From positions 1 through 36,023 of the forward strand of contig NZ_JAJFAU010000034.1 of the NCBI RefSeq assembly GCF_022614595.1: 36,023 nt of DNA. The letters are read 5' to 3'. Source of the DNA: Streptomyces sp. CNQ085 (lineage in GTDB: Bacteria > Actinomycetota > Actinomycetes > Streptomycetales > Streptomycetaceae). Each line of letters begins with the position of its first letter. Positions within the stretch are counted from its first letter, which is position 1. The notes beneath the pieces were generated by a model. It had not been told where the DNA came from, did not search any database, and saw only the letters and a list, made by a program, of their open reading frames with translations. The translations under genes were made by a program, and so were the position numbers. Positions 1-9,660 of the stretch are shown here, piece after piece.

Positions 1-28
1 CACCCCGCCCACCCCGCAGAGGAGCACC

Positions 29-1030
29 GTGACCCACACCGCCGCGGACACGCGCTACGACGCCATGCCCTACCGACGTGTCGGACGCAGCGGGCTGAAA
101 CTCCCGGCGATCTCGCTGGGTCTGTGGCACAACTTCGGCGACGACAAGCCGCTCCAGACCCAGCGGGCGATCCTGCGCCGCGCCTTCGACCTGGGCGTCA
201 CCCACTTCGACCTGGCCAACAACTACGGCCCGCCCCCCGGCGCGGCCGAGGCCAACTTCGGCCGCCACCTCGCCCGCGACTTCCGCCCCTACCGCGACGA
301 ACTGGTGATCTCCACCAAGGCCGGTTACGACATGTGGCCCGGCCCGTACGGCGAGTGGGGTTCGCGCAAGTACCTGCTGGCCAGCCTGGACCAGAGCCTG
401 AGCCGCACGGGCCTGGAGTACGTCGACGTCTTCTACTCCCACCGCCCCGACCCCGACACGCCCCTGGAGGAGACCATGGGCGCGCTGGACACCGCCGTCC
501 GGCAGGGCAAGGCGCTGTATGTGGGCATCTCCAACTACAGCCCCGGGCAGACCCGTGAGGCCGCCCGCATCCTGGCAGAGCTGGGCACCCCGCTGCTGAT
601 CCACCAGCCGTCCTACTCGATGTTCAACCGCTGGGTCGAGGACGGCCTGCTCGACGTGCTCGACGAGGTGGGAGCCGGCTCGATCGCCTTCTCCCCACTG
701 GCCCAGGGGCTGCTCACCGACCGCTACCTGTCCGGCATCCCCGCCGGGTCCCGGGCCGCGGGCGCCAGCCCGTTCCTGTCCGCGGAGGGCATCACAGAGG
801 AGACGCTGGCCACGGTCCGCGCGCTCGACGGCGTCGCGCGGCGGCGCGGCCAGACCCTGGCGCAGACGGCCATCGCCTGGATCCTGCGCGGCGGGCGCGT
901 GACCTCCGCGCTCGTCGGCGCCAGCAGCGTGAAGCAGCTGGAGGACAACGTCGCGGCCGCCGGAAACCTCGACTTCACCGACGACGAGCTCGCCGAGATC
1001 GAGAGCCACCTCGCCGGCCGGGCCGGTTAG
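29..1030 (+). CDS. Aldo/keto reductase, YghZ (L-glyceraldehyde 3-phosphate reductase)-like
   Basis: A 333-residue NADPH-dependent aldo/keto reductase with a TIM-barrel fold. The catalytic tetrad is visible: D61 and Y66 in THFDLANNYG, K97 in STKAGYDM and H138 in FYSHRPD. The GYDMWPGPYGEWGSRKYL stretch and the later LVGASSV nucleotide-binding segment are typical of the YghZ/Gpr branch, which reduces L-glyceraldehyde 3-phosphate and methylglyoxal-type aldehydes; the real substrate here is unknown. The GTG start lies 7 bases after GAGGAG and the length is normal. A ThuA-like start follows 25 bases downstream, suggesting an original two-gene sugar or aldehyde operon. Only 28 bases precede the gene in this window, so its promoter is not visible. 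Confidence 0.93.
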   Translation: MTHTAADTRYDAMPYRRVGRSGLKLPAISLGLWHNFGDDKPLQTQRAILRRAFDLGVTHFDLANNYGPPPGAAEANFGRHLARDFRPYRDELVISTKAGYDMWPGPYGEWGSRKYLLASLDQSLSRTGLEYVDVFYSHRPDPDTPLEETMGALDTAVRQGKALYVGISNYSPGQTREAARILAELGTPLLIHQPSYSMFNRWVEDGLLDVLDEVGAGSIAFSPLAQGLLTDRYLSGIPAGSRAAGASPFLSAEGITEETLATVRALDGVARRRGQTLAQTAIAWILRGGRVTSALVGASSVKQLEDNVAAAGNLDFTDDELAEIESHLAGRAG

Positions 1031-1055
1031 GCCGGGCTCCGGGAGGTGAGCGGGC

Positions 1056-1157
1056 ATGGCCGTCTCCGTGACGGTGTGGACCGAGCGCGGGCCGGGCGAC
1101 GCGGAGATCGCCGCCGTCCACCCGGAGGGAGTGCACAGCGCCATCGCCGGCTCGCGT
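1056..1157 (+). pseudogene. ThuA-like (trehalose utilisation) gene, N-terminal stub only
   Basis: A well-placed start (GGGAGGTGAG, then ATG) opens a frame beginning MAVSVTVWTERG and continuing with HPEGVHSAIA. This matches the N-terminus of ThuA-domain proteins (RVTVWNE, then YPDGIHAAIA). The similarity stops after about 33 residues. The frame then runs on as low-complexity sequence antisense to the neighbouring DNA methylase, so the rest of the gene (normally over 200 residues) is missing. Seen: a correct start and a family-like N-terminus. Inferred: a deletion between this gene and the methylase removed the body of the gene. The assignment is moderate because only a short stretch survives. 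Confidence 0.5.
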
Positions 1158-1178
1158 CCCCCGTCCCCGACCCGCGCC

Positions 1179-3203
1179 TCAGCGTCCGGCCGACAGCCGG
1201 CCCGTCGCCAGGCCGTCGCTGATGTCGCGCGACAGGCGCGAGGCCAGCTCGTCCAGGCGTCCGCGGTACTCCTCGAACTCCGTCAGCCGCCGGAACACCT
1301 CGCTGTAGCGCGACTGTTCGGCCGGCGGCACCTGGAGCACCTGGAGCCTGCGCACGTCCACCCGGGAGGCGCTGGAGGCGTGGGTGCCCGCCTGGCGGCC
1401 GTTGGAGGGGGCGCGCAGACAGCCCGCGAGGAACCAGGCGTCCATCTTCTCCGGGTCCACGCGCAGCGCGTACAACTGGGCGCCGAGCACGGTGGGCGGG
1501 CCCTGGTGCACCCAGGCGGCGAAGGCGCGGATCACCCCGGCCACCACCACGTCGCCCGGCATGGCCACCAGCGCACCGCGGCCGGAGACGTCCGAGGGGT
1601 GCAGCCAGCCCGTCGGACCGCCGCCCCGGAGCAGGTCCGGCACGGTCAGCAGGGGCATGCCGCCCTCGTCCGGCTCACCGCCGCGGACCGTCCCCTCCGG
1701 TGGCTGCCGGCCGCCGTGCAGAGTCAGCGCCCCGGCCCGGACCAGGTCGCCCACGGTCGTCCTCGGCTGTCCGCCTCCGTCCTCCCGGACCGGTTCCAGG
1801 GCGGACAGCGTCCGCCCCGCGGCGCGCAGTCCGTCCAGGGCCTCGCCGAAGCCGCTCCAGGCGTCCTCCGGATCGAGTTCCTCGCCGCCCGGCGCGGGGG
1901 AGACATGGCGTCCGGGGGTGAGGTCGACCTCGTCGTCCAGCAGTTCGATGACGGCCATGCGCCGGGCGCAGTCCGGCAGTTCGTCCGCCCCGCTGCCGTA
2001 GGCACGCACCGCGGTCTGTACGAAGTCGTCCAGTGCGTCCCAGTCCACCCCGTCCTCGCGTCCGGCCGCCGCGTCGGCGAGCAGGACCCCGTTGTCCTCG
2101 GCGGGCCCTGTGCCCTCGGGGGCGCTCAGCAGCCACAGGTGCAGCGAGACGCTGTGCGGCTGCGCGCAGCCGGACGGCAGGGCGATGACGGCGCGCAGCA
2201 GTCCGGCGCGCAGCAGTGCGCCGCGGATCCTGCGGCCGGCGCGGCGGGAGGCGACGGCCGGCGGCAGCAGCAGCACGGCGGTGCCGCCCGGCCGCAGCCG
2301 GGCCAGGGCGTGCTGCACCCAGGCCAGCTCGGACTCGGTGCGCGGCGGCAGGCCGTGCACCCAGCGCCGGTCGGTGGACAGCTCCTCGTAGCCCCAGTCG
2401 CGTTGGTTGAAGGGCGGGTTGCACAGCACGATGTCCGCGGCGGCCCGCTCGTGGGGGTCGGCGCGCAGGGAGTCGCCCTCCCGTACGTCCGCCGTCACCC
2501 GCGCCCCGGCCCCGCCCGCCTCGTCGGTCACGAACGCCAGCCGCGAGGCGGCCAGCGCGGCCAGCGCCGGGTCGCTGTCGCAGCCCAGCAGGGTGACGCT
2601 TGCGGCTCCCGCGCCCGCCCGGGCCCGTGCGGCGGCGTCCAGCAGATGGCCCGCGCCGCAGGCCGGGTCGAGCACGGTCGCCCCGCCGTCCCCGGCCGGG
2701 GACGGGTGCGCCGCCAGGGCGACCCCGACCATCAGGTCCGCCAGGGGCCGGGGGCTGGCGCTGACCTGGCGGACATGGGCCTCCAGCCAGCGCCGCAGCA
2801 GGAACTCGAAGACCTCCCGAGCCCCCTCGCGCCGCCCCAGCGCCACGGCCTCGCCGACCAGTTCCCCGGCCTGCTCGGACAGGGCGGGAACGGTCGCGGG
2901 AGTCTCACCGTCGCACATCCGCCGCCCGGCCTCGGCGATGGCCAGGCCCGCTTCGTCCCGGCCGCCGAGAGCCTCGAAGCCGGGCCAGAGCAGCTCGCGT
3001 CCGCCGATCTCCTCGAGCTTGCCGTTCTCCCGCAGCCACTGCTCGATCTCGGCGAGGGAGAACTGGGGGCCGGTGTCGGTGCCGCCGATCCGGGCGGGGA
3101 AGGTGTCGTGCCTGCGCCGCCAGTTGCTGACGGCCGCCCGCCCCACCCCGGCGATCCGCGCGATCTCCGCGAGGGTGACCGGCACTGCGCGTCGTGAAGG
3201 CAT
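1179..3203 (-). CDS. N6-adenine DNA methylase (HsdM-like) with N-terminal helix-turn-helix
   Basis: This 674-residue protein starts at MPSRRAVPVT, behind a GGAG 7-8 bases upstream; the open frame extends 29 codons further but has no better start. Residues 8-65 form an AlpA/MerR-like helix-turn-helix (TLAEIARIAGVGRAAVSNW) followed by a FSLAEIEQWL segment. The methyltransferase core has the SAM-binding motif DPACGAG (about residue 179) and the catalytic NPPF motif of N6-adenine methylases (about residue 262). The C-terminal half resembles a target-recognition and helical region of HsdM-like enzymes. No restriction nuclease, HsdS or other defence gene is adjacent, so it is either a solitary epigenetic methylase or one with a distant partner. 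The HTH may also allow autoregulation through the palindromes upstream (3248-3328). Confidence 0.88.
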   Translation of the reverse strand: MPSRRAVPVTLAEIARIAGVGRAAVSNWRRRHDTFPARIGGTDTGPQFSLAEIEQWLRENGKLEEIGGRELLWPGFEALGGRDEAGLAIAEAGRRMCDGETPATVPALSEQAGELVGEAVALGRREGAREVFEFLLRRWLEAHVRQVSASPRPLADLMVGVALAAHPSPAGDGGATVLDPACGAGHLLDAAARARAGAGAASVTLLGCDSDPALAALAASRLAFVTDEAGGAGARVTADVREGDSLRADPHERAAADIVLCNPPFNQRDWGYEELSTDRRWVHGLPPRTESELAWVQHALARLRPGGTAVLLLPPAVASRRAGRRIRGALLRAGLLRAVIALPSGCAQPHSVSLHLWLLSAPEGTGPAEDNGVLLADAAAGREDGVDWDALDDFVQTAVRAYGSGADELPDCARRMAVIELLDDEVDLTPGRHVSPAPGGEELDPEDAWSGFGEALDGLRAAGRTLSALEPVREDGGGQPRTTVGDLVRAGALTLHGGRQPPEGTVRGGEPDEGGMPLLTVPDLLRGGGPTGWLHPSDVSGRGALVAMPGDVVVAGVIRAFAAWVHQGPPTVLGAQLYALRVDPEKMDAWFLAGCLRAPSNGRQAGTHASSASRVDVRRLQVLQVPPAEQSRYSEVFRRLTEFEEYRGRLDELASRLSRDISDGLATGRLSAGR

Positions 3204-3247
3204 CGGGATCTCCGGGGTCGGGTCGGTCGGGGCTGTCTTAGGCAGCT

Positions 3248-3328
3248 GTTCGAATCCAAAGCTCCGATGGGAGCGCCGGGATTCGAACAATCGGTGTCAC
3301 CGGGCAGGTTACTACGGCGTTTGACACC
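3248..3328. promoter_or_regulatory. Nested and paired inverted repeats upstream of the DNA methylase
   Basis: GTTCGAATCC (3248-3257) is repeated inverted as GGATTCGAAC (3279-3288). Inside it sits a second inverted repeat, GCTCC-GATG-GGAGC (3261-3274). A third pair, GGTGTCA (3293-3299) and TGACACC (3322-3328), follows. All lie 45-125 bases upstream of the methylase start. This arrangement suggests an operator region or cruciform. The GTTCGAATC string resembles a tRNA T-loop, but no tRNA can be folded here. Confidence 0.5.
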
Positions 3329-3376
3329 GTTCACAGAACGAGGTGATGGGGCCGCGGGGCGGCCGGCACCCTTCAG

Positions 3377-3796
3377 ATATTCAGGGCCCGCACGATCCTG
3401 ATCAGCGACTGCATGGACGAATTCGGATTCGACTGGAAGGCGCCGCCCGAGCTGCCCAGGGTGGGGCCGAAGACTCTGACGGACGGACTTGCGGTACGGC
3501 ATCCATGACGCTGCGCTCGCCGGGAAACGCGGCTACAAGCCCGCCGCCGAGGAGATGGCGGCCTGTCAGAAGGCCGTCGACATGGGAGCGGTTGACGGTA
3601 CGACCGCCGACGGGGCGGACGGCAGAGTGCTCAACGGCGGTGCCGCCGAGGTGGACGGCCGGAAGGTCTCGGAGGGGGCTGTGTCGGTCAGGCCGAGCGC
3701 GAGCTGGGCGACAGGGGCCGACAGGGCAGCCGGAACCGGCCACGGGCCGGCTGCCGCGGGACGCCCGTGCGGTTCGGCGGAACGGCACCCGCGTGA
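3377..3796 (+). pseudogene. Unnamed actinobacterial protein, broken by two frameshifts
   Basis: Three consecutive reading frames join into one recognisable protein. Frame one (3377-3490) gives RARTILISDCMDEFGFDW and continues to LTDGLAVR. Frame two (from about 3489) gives RYGIHDAALAGKRGY and later VDGRKVSEG. Frame three gives GGCVGQAERELG. Together these resemble a family of secreted or lipoprotein-like Streptomyces proteins with the order CMxxFGFxW, TDxRYGITD, GYxPP, and GRxVPEGGCxGEAERxL; I know no function for it. The second shift lies in a run of five G at 3674-3678, where one extra base restores the frame. No start or signal peptide remains upstream, because a stop at 3344 cuts the first frame. 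The gene is dead. Confidence 0.62.
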
Positions 3797-3895
3797 CCGG
3801 TCCGGTGCGATGATCGCCGAGTGGCCCCGTACCCCGGCACGCCACCCGGCGGCCCGGGCCGTACCGCGCCAGCGGACCGATGGAAGCGAATCAGT

Positions 3896-4150
3896 GTGCG
3901 CGGACTCGTCCACTACGCCGCCATCACCCCCGACGGCTTCATCGCGGGCCCGGACGGCGCGGACCTCACCGGCCCGGACGGCTTCCGGCCCACAGCGGAG
4001 GACTACATCCGGCACCTCGTGGCCGAGTACCCCGAGACACTGCCCGCGCAGGCCAGGCAGGCGCTGTCCGTCACCGCGGAGGGCACGCGTTTCGACACCG
4101 TGCTCGGCAGCGGCGCGGTGATCCTCACCTACACGCGCGCCACCGGCTGA
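3896..4150 (+). pseudogene. RibD C-terminal/dihydrofolate reductase-like protein collapsed by internal deletion
   Basis: A GTG start, 7 bases after GGAAG, opens an 84-residue frame. Its first roughly 69 residues match the N-terminus of the RibD-C/DHFR-like reductase family (RGLVHYAAITPDGFIAGP, then EYPETLP and RFDTV). The last 15 residues, LGSGAVILTYTRATG, match the family's final beta strand (GGxVVLTYTRA). The expected middle of about 100 residues, including the MGRGTYE and GGGxL nucleotide-binding segments, is absent. It therefore keeps both ends and lacks the core, and cannot bind NADPH. Other collapsed genes in this window have the same architecture. Confidence 0.7.
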
Positions 4151-4268
4151 GACGCCCGGCGCAGGGCGTGCACGGCACCTCGGCGAAGCGGACACGCCCG
4201 GTGGCGCGAACCCCGGAGCGCGGATGTGCGGGAGGTGGGAGGGTGAGCGCCGACGGGGGGCCGGCGCG

Positions 4269-4300
4269 CGTTGATCGGACGTTGACGAAACGTTGATCGG
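4269..4300 (+). repeat. Three CGTTGA repeats at 11-bp spacing upstream of the WhiB-like gene
   Basis: CGTTGATCGG occurs at 4269 and 4291 with a degenerate copy, CGTTGACGA, at 4280, giving three direct repeats exactly 11 bp apart. They end 20 bases before the ATG. The spacing is one DNA helical turn, which suits a row of activator or repressor sites on one face. TTGACG at 4282-4287 could also be a -35 element, but no convincing -10 follows. Confidence 0.55.
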
Positions 4301-4320
4301 CGCCGGGCAGGCTTCCCGGT

Positions 4321-4569
4321 ATGGCAATTGACTACTCCGATCCGGTCGGGCAGCTGACCGGATGGTGGGAGCGCGCGCTGTGCGCGCAGATCGGCTCCGA
4401 GCCCTTCTTCCCGGAGCCGGGCAGGACACCCGTGGACGCCAAGAAGATCTGTCAGTCGTGCGAGGGGCGCATCGAGTGCCTGGAGTACGCCCTCGCCAAC
4501 GACGAGCGCTACGGGGTGTGGGGCGGGCTGTCGGAGGAGGAGCGGCGCGGACTCAGGCGCAGCGCCTGA
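4321..4569 (+). CDS. WhiB-family iron-sulfur transcription factor
   Basis: An 82-residue WhiB-like protein. The four cluster-binding cysteines are C21, C44, C47 and C53 (C-x22-C-x2-C-x5-C), followed by the family GVWGG turn at residues 65-69 and a basic C-terminus (ERRGLRRSA) that contacts DNA. WhiB-like proteins bind a 4Fe-4S cluster and act with the principal sigma factor. The WERALCAQ opening and LEYALANDERYGVWGGLSEEER stretch look closest to WhiB itself rather than to WblA, WblC or WblE, but the extended N-terminus of WhiB is missing, so this is probably a paralogue. It stands alone, convergent with the DUF3048 gene. The ATG has only a weak Shine-Dalgarno match. Three 11-bp-spaced repeats lie just upstream. 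Confidence 0.95.
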   Translation: MAIDYSDPVGQLTGWWERALCAQIGSEPFFPEPGRTPVDAKKICQSCEGRIECLEYALANDERYGVWGGLSEEERRGLRRSA

Positions 4570-4662
4570 CGTCCGTGCGGAGCGGGGACGGGGGAGGCTC
4601 GGCACGGTAGCCGTCCACGGCGCCCGCGACAGCGTCGGCGGCCGCTCCGTGTCGGCCCCTGG

Positions 4663-4678
4663 ACCGCCCTCGGGCGGT
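4663..4678. terminator. Small hairpin between convergent genes
   Basis: ACCGCC-CTCG-GGCGGT forms a 6-bp GC stem with a tetraloop, just beyond the stop of the DUF3048 gene and about 95 bases after the WhiB-like gene. It has no T-run, which is common in Streptomyces. It could serve both convergent genes. Confidence 0.4.
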
Positions 4679-4689
4679 ACGGCCACGGC

Positions 4690-5691
4690 TCAGCGCGGGG
4701 CGAGCACCACCCACACCCGCCCCTCGGCGAAGGTCATCGGTTCGCCCTCGGCGGTGGTGAACTCCGTGCCGCTCTCCGCCGACGGCCGCGACCAGCGCGC
4801 CTCGTACGCCCGGCCGCCGCGCAGCACCGTCGCCTCGCCGGAGCCGACGGTCTCCGAGTACGGGCTGACGCTGCCGCCGCGGTCCTGGAACCGGGAGTCG
4901 CGGATCTCCACGCGCTGGACGATGACCGTGGGGGCCCCGAGCCGGTCGCCGTCGGCGGTGGCCGCTTCCCGGCCGTCGATGGACACCAGCCAGCGGTCGT
5001 CCTCCCGCGACCAGGTGAAGGAGTACCGGGCGGCCGGGAAGCGGACGGCCTCCTCGGTCCCGGCCCGGCCGCCCCGCGGCGCCGGGCCGAAGCGGAAGCC
5101 GATGTCGGAGGCGCCGCTCACCCCGTCGGGCGCCTCGCGCAGGGCGGCTCGGGGATCCAGGTACATGTTGTGCGGGGCGGAACGGTCCGCGCTCCGCGAG
5201 TAGGCGCCGGGTGCCTCACCGGGCGGCACCAGGTGGAGCGGGGACGCCTCCAGCACCGGTACCAGCCCCGACTGAGCCCCGGAGTAGGCCAGCGCCGGCT
5301 CGCCGAACTGCCGCAGCAGCTCGATGTCGGACTCCCGGGCGCTGCGCACCGGGCCCACGGAGGGCGGCAGCTCGGAGGAGTACACGGCCAGCAGCCGGGT
5401 CAGGCCCGACTCGACCTGCTCCACGTAGACGATGTCGGCCCGCTCCAGTCCCGTCTGGGGGCGTGCGGCCGACACGTTGTCGATCTTCACGGCGAGCACC
5501 GGCGCCGAGGCGTCGGCCACGCTCTCGCCGGTGAACGGGGAGCGGCTCCCCTGTTCCCCGTCGCCGTTCCCCGCTCCCGGGCAGCCCGTCAGCAGCGCGG
5601 CGCAAGCCACCGCCACCGCCGCCGCCAGCGCCCGGATCCGCGTCCGCACGGCCCGCCGTCCCGTGCCCTGCCCGCTTCCAGCCGTCCGCAT
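4690..5691 (-). CDS. DUF3048-family lipoprotein (YerB-like)
   Basis: A 333-residue exported protein. The N-terminus has a basic region (RRAVRTRIR), a hydrophobic stretch and a lipobox LLTGC with lipidated C37, followed by a Gly/Asp/Ser linker. The body carries DUF3048 features: LAVKIDNVSAARPQTGLERADIVY, VESGLTRLLAVYSS, GPVRSARESDIELLRQFG, and the C-terminal WSRP, TTAEGEPMTFAEGRVWVVL. The family (including Bacillus YerB) is extracytoplasmic and of unsettled biochemical function. The ATG start was chosen because GGAGGG sits about 10 bases upstream; the open frame continues far upstream without a credible start. It diverges from the acyltransferase operon across a 240-base intergenic stretch in which I see no clear promoter. 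Confidence 0.88.
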   Translation of the reverse strand: MRTAGSGQGTGRRAVRTRIRALAAAVAVACAALLTGCPGAGNGDGEQGSRSPFTGESVADASAPVLAVKIDNVSAARPQTGLERADIVYVEQVESGLTRLLAVYSSELPPSVGPVRSARESDIELLRQFGEPALAYSGAQSGLVPVLEASPLHLVPPGEAPGAYSRSADRSAPHNMYLDPRAALREAPDGVSGASDIGFRFGPAPRGGRAGTEEAVRFPAARYSFTWSREDDRWLVSIDGREAATADGDRLGAPTVIVQRVEIRDSRFQDRGGSVSPYSETVGSGEATVLRGGRAYEARWSRPSAESGTEFTTAEGEPMTFAEGRVWVVLAPR

Positions 5692-5931
5692 CGCTCGCCG
5701 TCCCTCCGGCAGGGCGCCGCCGCGCCGCCTGATGACCCCTTCACCCCATCCCTTGACCGGGGCGGGCGGTTTCATGTCCGCCTGCCCCGCGCGGGTGACA
5801 ACACCTCCGTGCGCGGCTCGTACGCGCCGGGGGAGTGTGTTCAGCCGACGCACACCCACGCTCCCCGGAGCGGTCACGCGAAGTCCAGCCGGCCCGGCGA
5901 TCCGCCGCCGCCCGGACCAGGAGGACCCGCC

Positions 5932-6807
5932 GTGTCCGCTTCCGCCGTGCCAGCCGTGCCCGCCCTTCAGACCCTCTCCGCCCTCCCCGGTGTTCCCGCC
6001 CAGCCCTCCGCACCCGCACCGGCACCCGCACCTCCCGGCGGCGGCTACACCGTCTCCCTCGCCCGCGACGAGGCGGACGTACGGGCCGCGCAGCGCCTGC
6101 GCCACGAGGTTTTCGCCGGGGAGCTGGGCGCCCGTCTGTCCGGCTCCGAACCCGGCCTGGACACCGACTCCTTCGACGCCCACTGCGACCACCTCCTGGT
6201 GCGGGAGCGGGCGACCGGGCAGGTGGTCGGCACCTACCGGCTGCTGCCGCCGGAGCGGGCGCGCGCGGCCGGGCGGCTCTACGCCGAGGGCGAGTTCGAG
6301 CTGGACGGGCTGCTGGACGGCGCGGGCCTGCGCGGGGACCTGGTGGAGGCGGGCCGCTCCTGCGTCCACCCCGACCATCGCGACGGCGCCGTCATCGCCC
6401 TGATGTGGGCCGGCATAGCCCGCTACCTGAAGCGCACCGGCCACAACTGGCTCGGCGGCTGCTGCTCCCTGCCGCTGGCCGACGGCGGGGCGACGGCCGC
6501 CGCCGTGTGGGCGGCGGTCGCCGAGCGGCACCTCGCCCCCGCCGAGCACCGGGTGCGCCCCCGGCTGCCCTGGCGCGCCGGGGGCGTGGAGCCCGCGCCG
6601 CACGCCACTGCCCGGGCCACCGCGCACGCCGCGCCCCGCACCGCGCTGCCGCCACTGCTGCGCGGCTATCTGCGCCTGGGGGCGAAGGTCTGCGGAGAGC
6701 CCGCCCACGACCCGGACTTCGGCGTCGCCGACCTGTACGTGCTGCTGTCACTGCGCGACACCAATCCGCGCTACCTGCGGCACTTCCTCTCCCTCCTCCC
6801 GGCCTGA
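5932..6807 (+). CDS. GNAT-fold N-acyltransferase, OlsB (ornithine lipid)/hemolysin-like
   Basis: A 291-residue protein starting at GTG behind AGGAGG. After a roughly 35-residue Ala/Pro-rich leader comes the acyltransferase domain: YTVSLARDEADVRAAQRLRHEVFAGELG, DSFDAHCDHLLVRERATGQVVGTYRLL, then DLVEAGRSCVHPDHRDG and a long helical C-terminal half ending DLYVLLSLRDTNPRYLRHFLSLLPA. This is the family of OlsB, which attaches a 3-hydroxyacyl chain to ornithine to make lyso-ornithine lipid. A PlsC-like acyltransferase follows after 31 bases, the OlsB/OlsA arrangement. The same fold is also annotated as hemolysin-like acetyltransferase, so the amino acid acceptor is inferred, not shown. Confidence 0.83.
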   Translation: MSASAVPAVPALQTLSALPGVPAQPSAPAPAPAPPGGGYTVSLARDEADVRAAQRLRHEVFAGELGARLSGSEPGLDTDSFDAHCDHLLVRERATGQVVGTYRLLPPERARAAGRLYAEGEFELDGLLDGAGLRGDLVEAGRSCVHPDHRDGAVIALMWAGIARYLKRTGHNWLGGCCSLPLADGGATAAAVWAAVAERHLAPAEHRVRPRLPWRAGGVEPAPHATARATAHAAPRTALPPLLRGYLRLGAKVCGEPAHDPDFGVADLYVLLSLRDTNPRYLRHFLSLLPA

Positions 6808-6838
6808 CGGCACCGGCGGGGAGAGGGAGGGGGAGAGG

Positions 6839-7763
6839 ATGGGCACGCCGGACGGGACGGACCCCCGGGCGAATCCGTGGTTCCCCTTCTCGCCCTGCAC
6901 CGTGGCCGGCTGCCTGCCCCGCCGTCCGGCGGCCGCCGGGGCGGTGCGGCGGGCGGCGCGCTGGGCGGCCCTGGCCGCCGTCCTGCCGGCGGGGGTGGCG
7001 CTGTCACCGGCCGCGCGCCTCCTCGCCCCGGCCCGCCGCGCGGTGCTGGTGCGGTGGTGGTGCGCGGCGATCGCCGCCGCGCTGGGGGTACGGGTCCGCG
7101 TCACGGGCCGGCCCGTCGCCGGCCCGGCGCTGGTGGTGGCCAATCACGTCTCCTGGCTGGACGTACCACTGCTGGCCGCGGTGGCGCCCGGCCGGATGGT
7201 GGCCAAGCGGGAGGTCGGACGGTATCCGGTGCTGGGGCGGCTGGCCGCCCGCGGCGGCACCCTGTTCATCGACCGCGAGCGGCTGATGGGCCTTCCGGGA
7301 ACGGTCGCGGAGGTCGCCTCCGCCCTGCGCGCGGGCTCGACCGTGGTGGCCTTCCCCGAGGGCAGCACCCGGTGCGGCAGGGAGCGCGGAGCGTTCCGCG
7401 GTGCGCTGTTCCAGGCCGCGCTGGAGGCCGGGGTCCCCGTGCAGCCGGTGGCGATCCGCTACCTGACGCACGGCGCGGCGCACGGGAAGGGCCTCACGGA
7501 CGCGGCGGAGACGGTGGACACGCGGCCGGCCTTCGTCGGCGAGGACACACTGGCCGCCTCGCTGCGCCGGGTGGCCGCCGCCCGGGGCCTGGTCGCCGAG
7601 GTGACCGTACTGCCGTCGCTGCCTCCCGGCACCCACTCCGGCCGCCGTGCGCTGGCCGCCGCCGCGCGGGAGGCGGTGGAGGCGGCTCTGGACACGGGCG
7701 GGCCCGGGCGGCGCAGCCCGGGCCCGCCTCCGGCACGGCGGGCACCTGTGCCCCGCCCGGACG

Positions 7764-7792
<29 letters not shown>
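6839..7792 (+). CDS. 1-acyl-sn-glycerol-3-phosphate acyltransferase family (PlsC/OlsA-like)
   Basis: A 317-residue membrane-associated acyltransferase. The catalytic H-x4-D motif is NHVSWLD (H103, D108) and the acceptor-binding FPEGST motif is at residues 172-177. An Ala-rich hydrophobic segment near residues 40-60 could anchor it. The strong GGAGGGGGAGAGG leader fixes the ATG. With the upstream OlsB-like gene it probably performs the second, O-acylation step of an ornithine-type lipid; a general lysophosphatidate acyltransferase role is the alternative. The last roughly 35 residues are Pro/Arg/Gly-rich, are encoded through a 13-bp terminator-type inverted repeat (7697-7728), and run 29 bases into the convergent beta-glucosidase gene. 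This looks like an extension past the ancestral stop. Confidence 0.87.
7697..7728. terminator. 13-bp perfect inverted repeat within the plsC-like 3' end
   Basis: GGCGGGCCCGGGC, a 6-base loop (GGCGCA), then GCCCGGGCCCGCC. It lies 36 bases beyond the beta-glucosidase stop on the minus strand, so it can terminate that transcript. On the plus strand it lies inside the plsC-like reading frame, about 64 bases before its stop. Confidence 0.75.
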
Positions 7793-9193
<1,401 letters not shown>

Positions 9194-9197
<4 letters not shown>

Positions 9198-9660
9198 GAT
9201 TCTCCAGGTCGGCGGTCGTCGTTCAGCCAGCAGGCGACGCTGCGGCCGGTGTCTGTGTCCGTGTCTGTGCCGGTGTCCGGCACGGGCACGAGGCGGGGCG
9301 TGCGCAGGCCGCAGGGCTCGAACGCCTTCGGGCAGCGGGGATGGAAGGCGCAGCCGGGCGGCATGGCCAGCACGTCCACCGGCTCCCCCTCGCGCGGGTG
9401 GTAGCGCACGTCCCCGCCGGTGATCACCCCGGGCGGGGAGAGCAGCCGGGTGACGGCGTAGGCCAGGGTGGACTTGCCCGAGCCGGACTCGCCGGCCAGG
9501 CCCAGCACCTCGCCGCGGTGCAGGGTCAGGTCCACGTCGTGCAGGGCCCGCACCGCGCCGTCCCCGACGCCGTAGTCGACGGACAGACCGCCGATCTCCA
9601 GCACGGGCGGCCGCGTCGCGGTGTGCGGCGGGGCGCTCGCTGGGGAGGTGGCCGATGTGC

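Noticed and set aside
1056-3197. 713-residue open frame antisense to the DNA methylase
   Set aside because: Beyond its first 33 ThuA-like residues it is Pro/Arg/Gln/Gly-rich with no domains and mirrors the methylase codons; a GC-rich shadow frame.
3240-3330. Possible tRNA because of GTTCGAATC (T-loop-like) strings on both strands
   Set aside because: The flanks do not pair into a T-stem and no acceptor, D or anticodon arm can be found; better explained as an inverted repeat.
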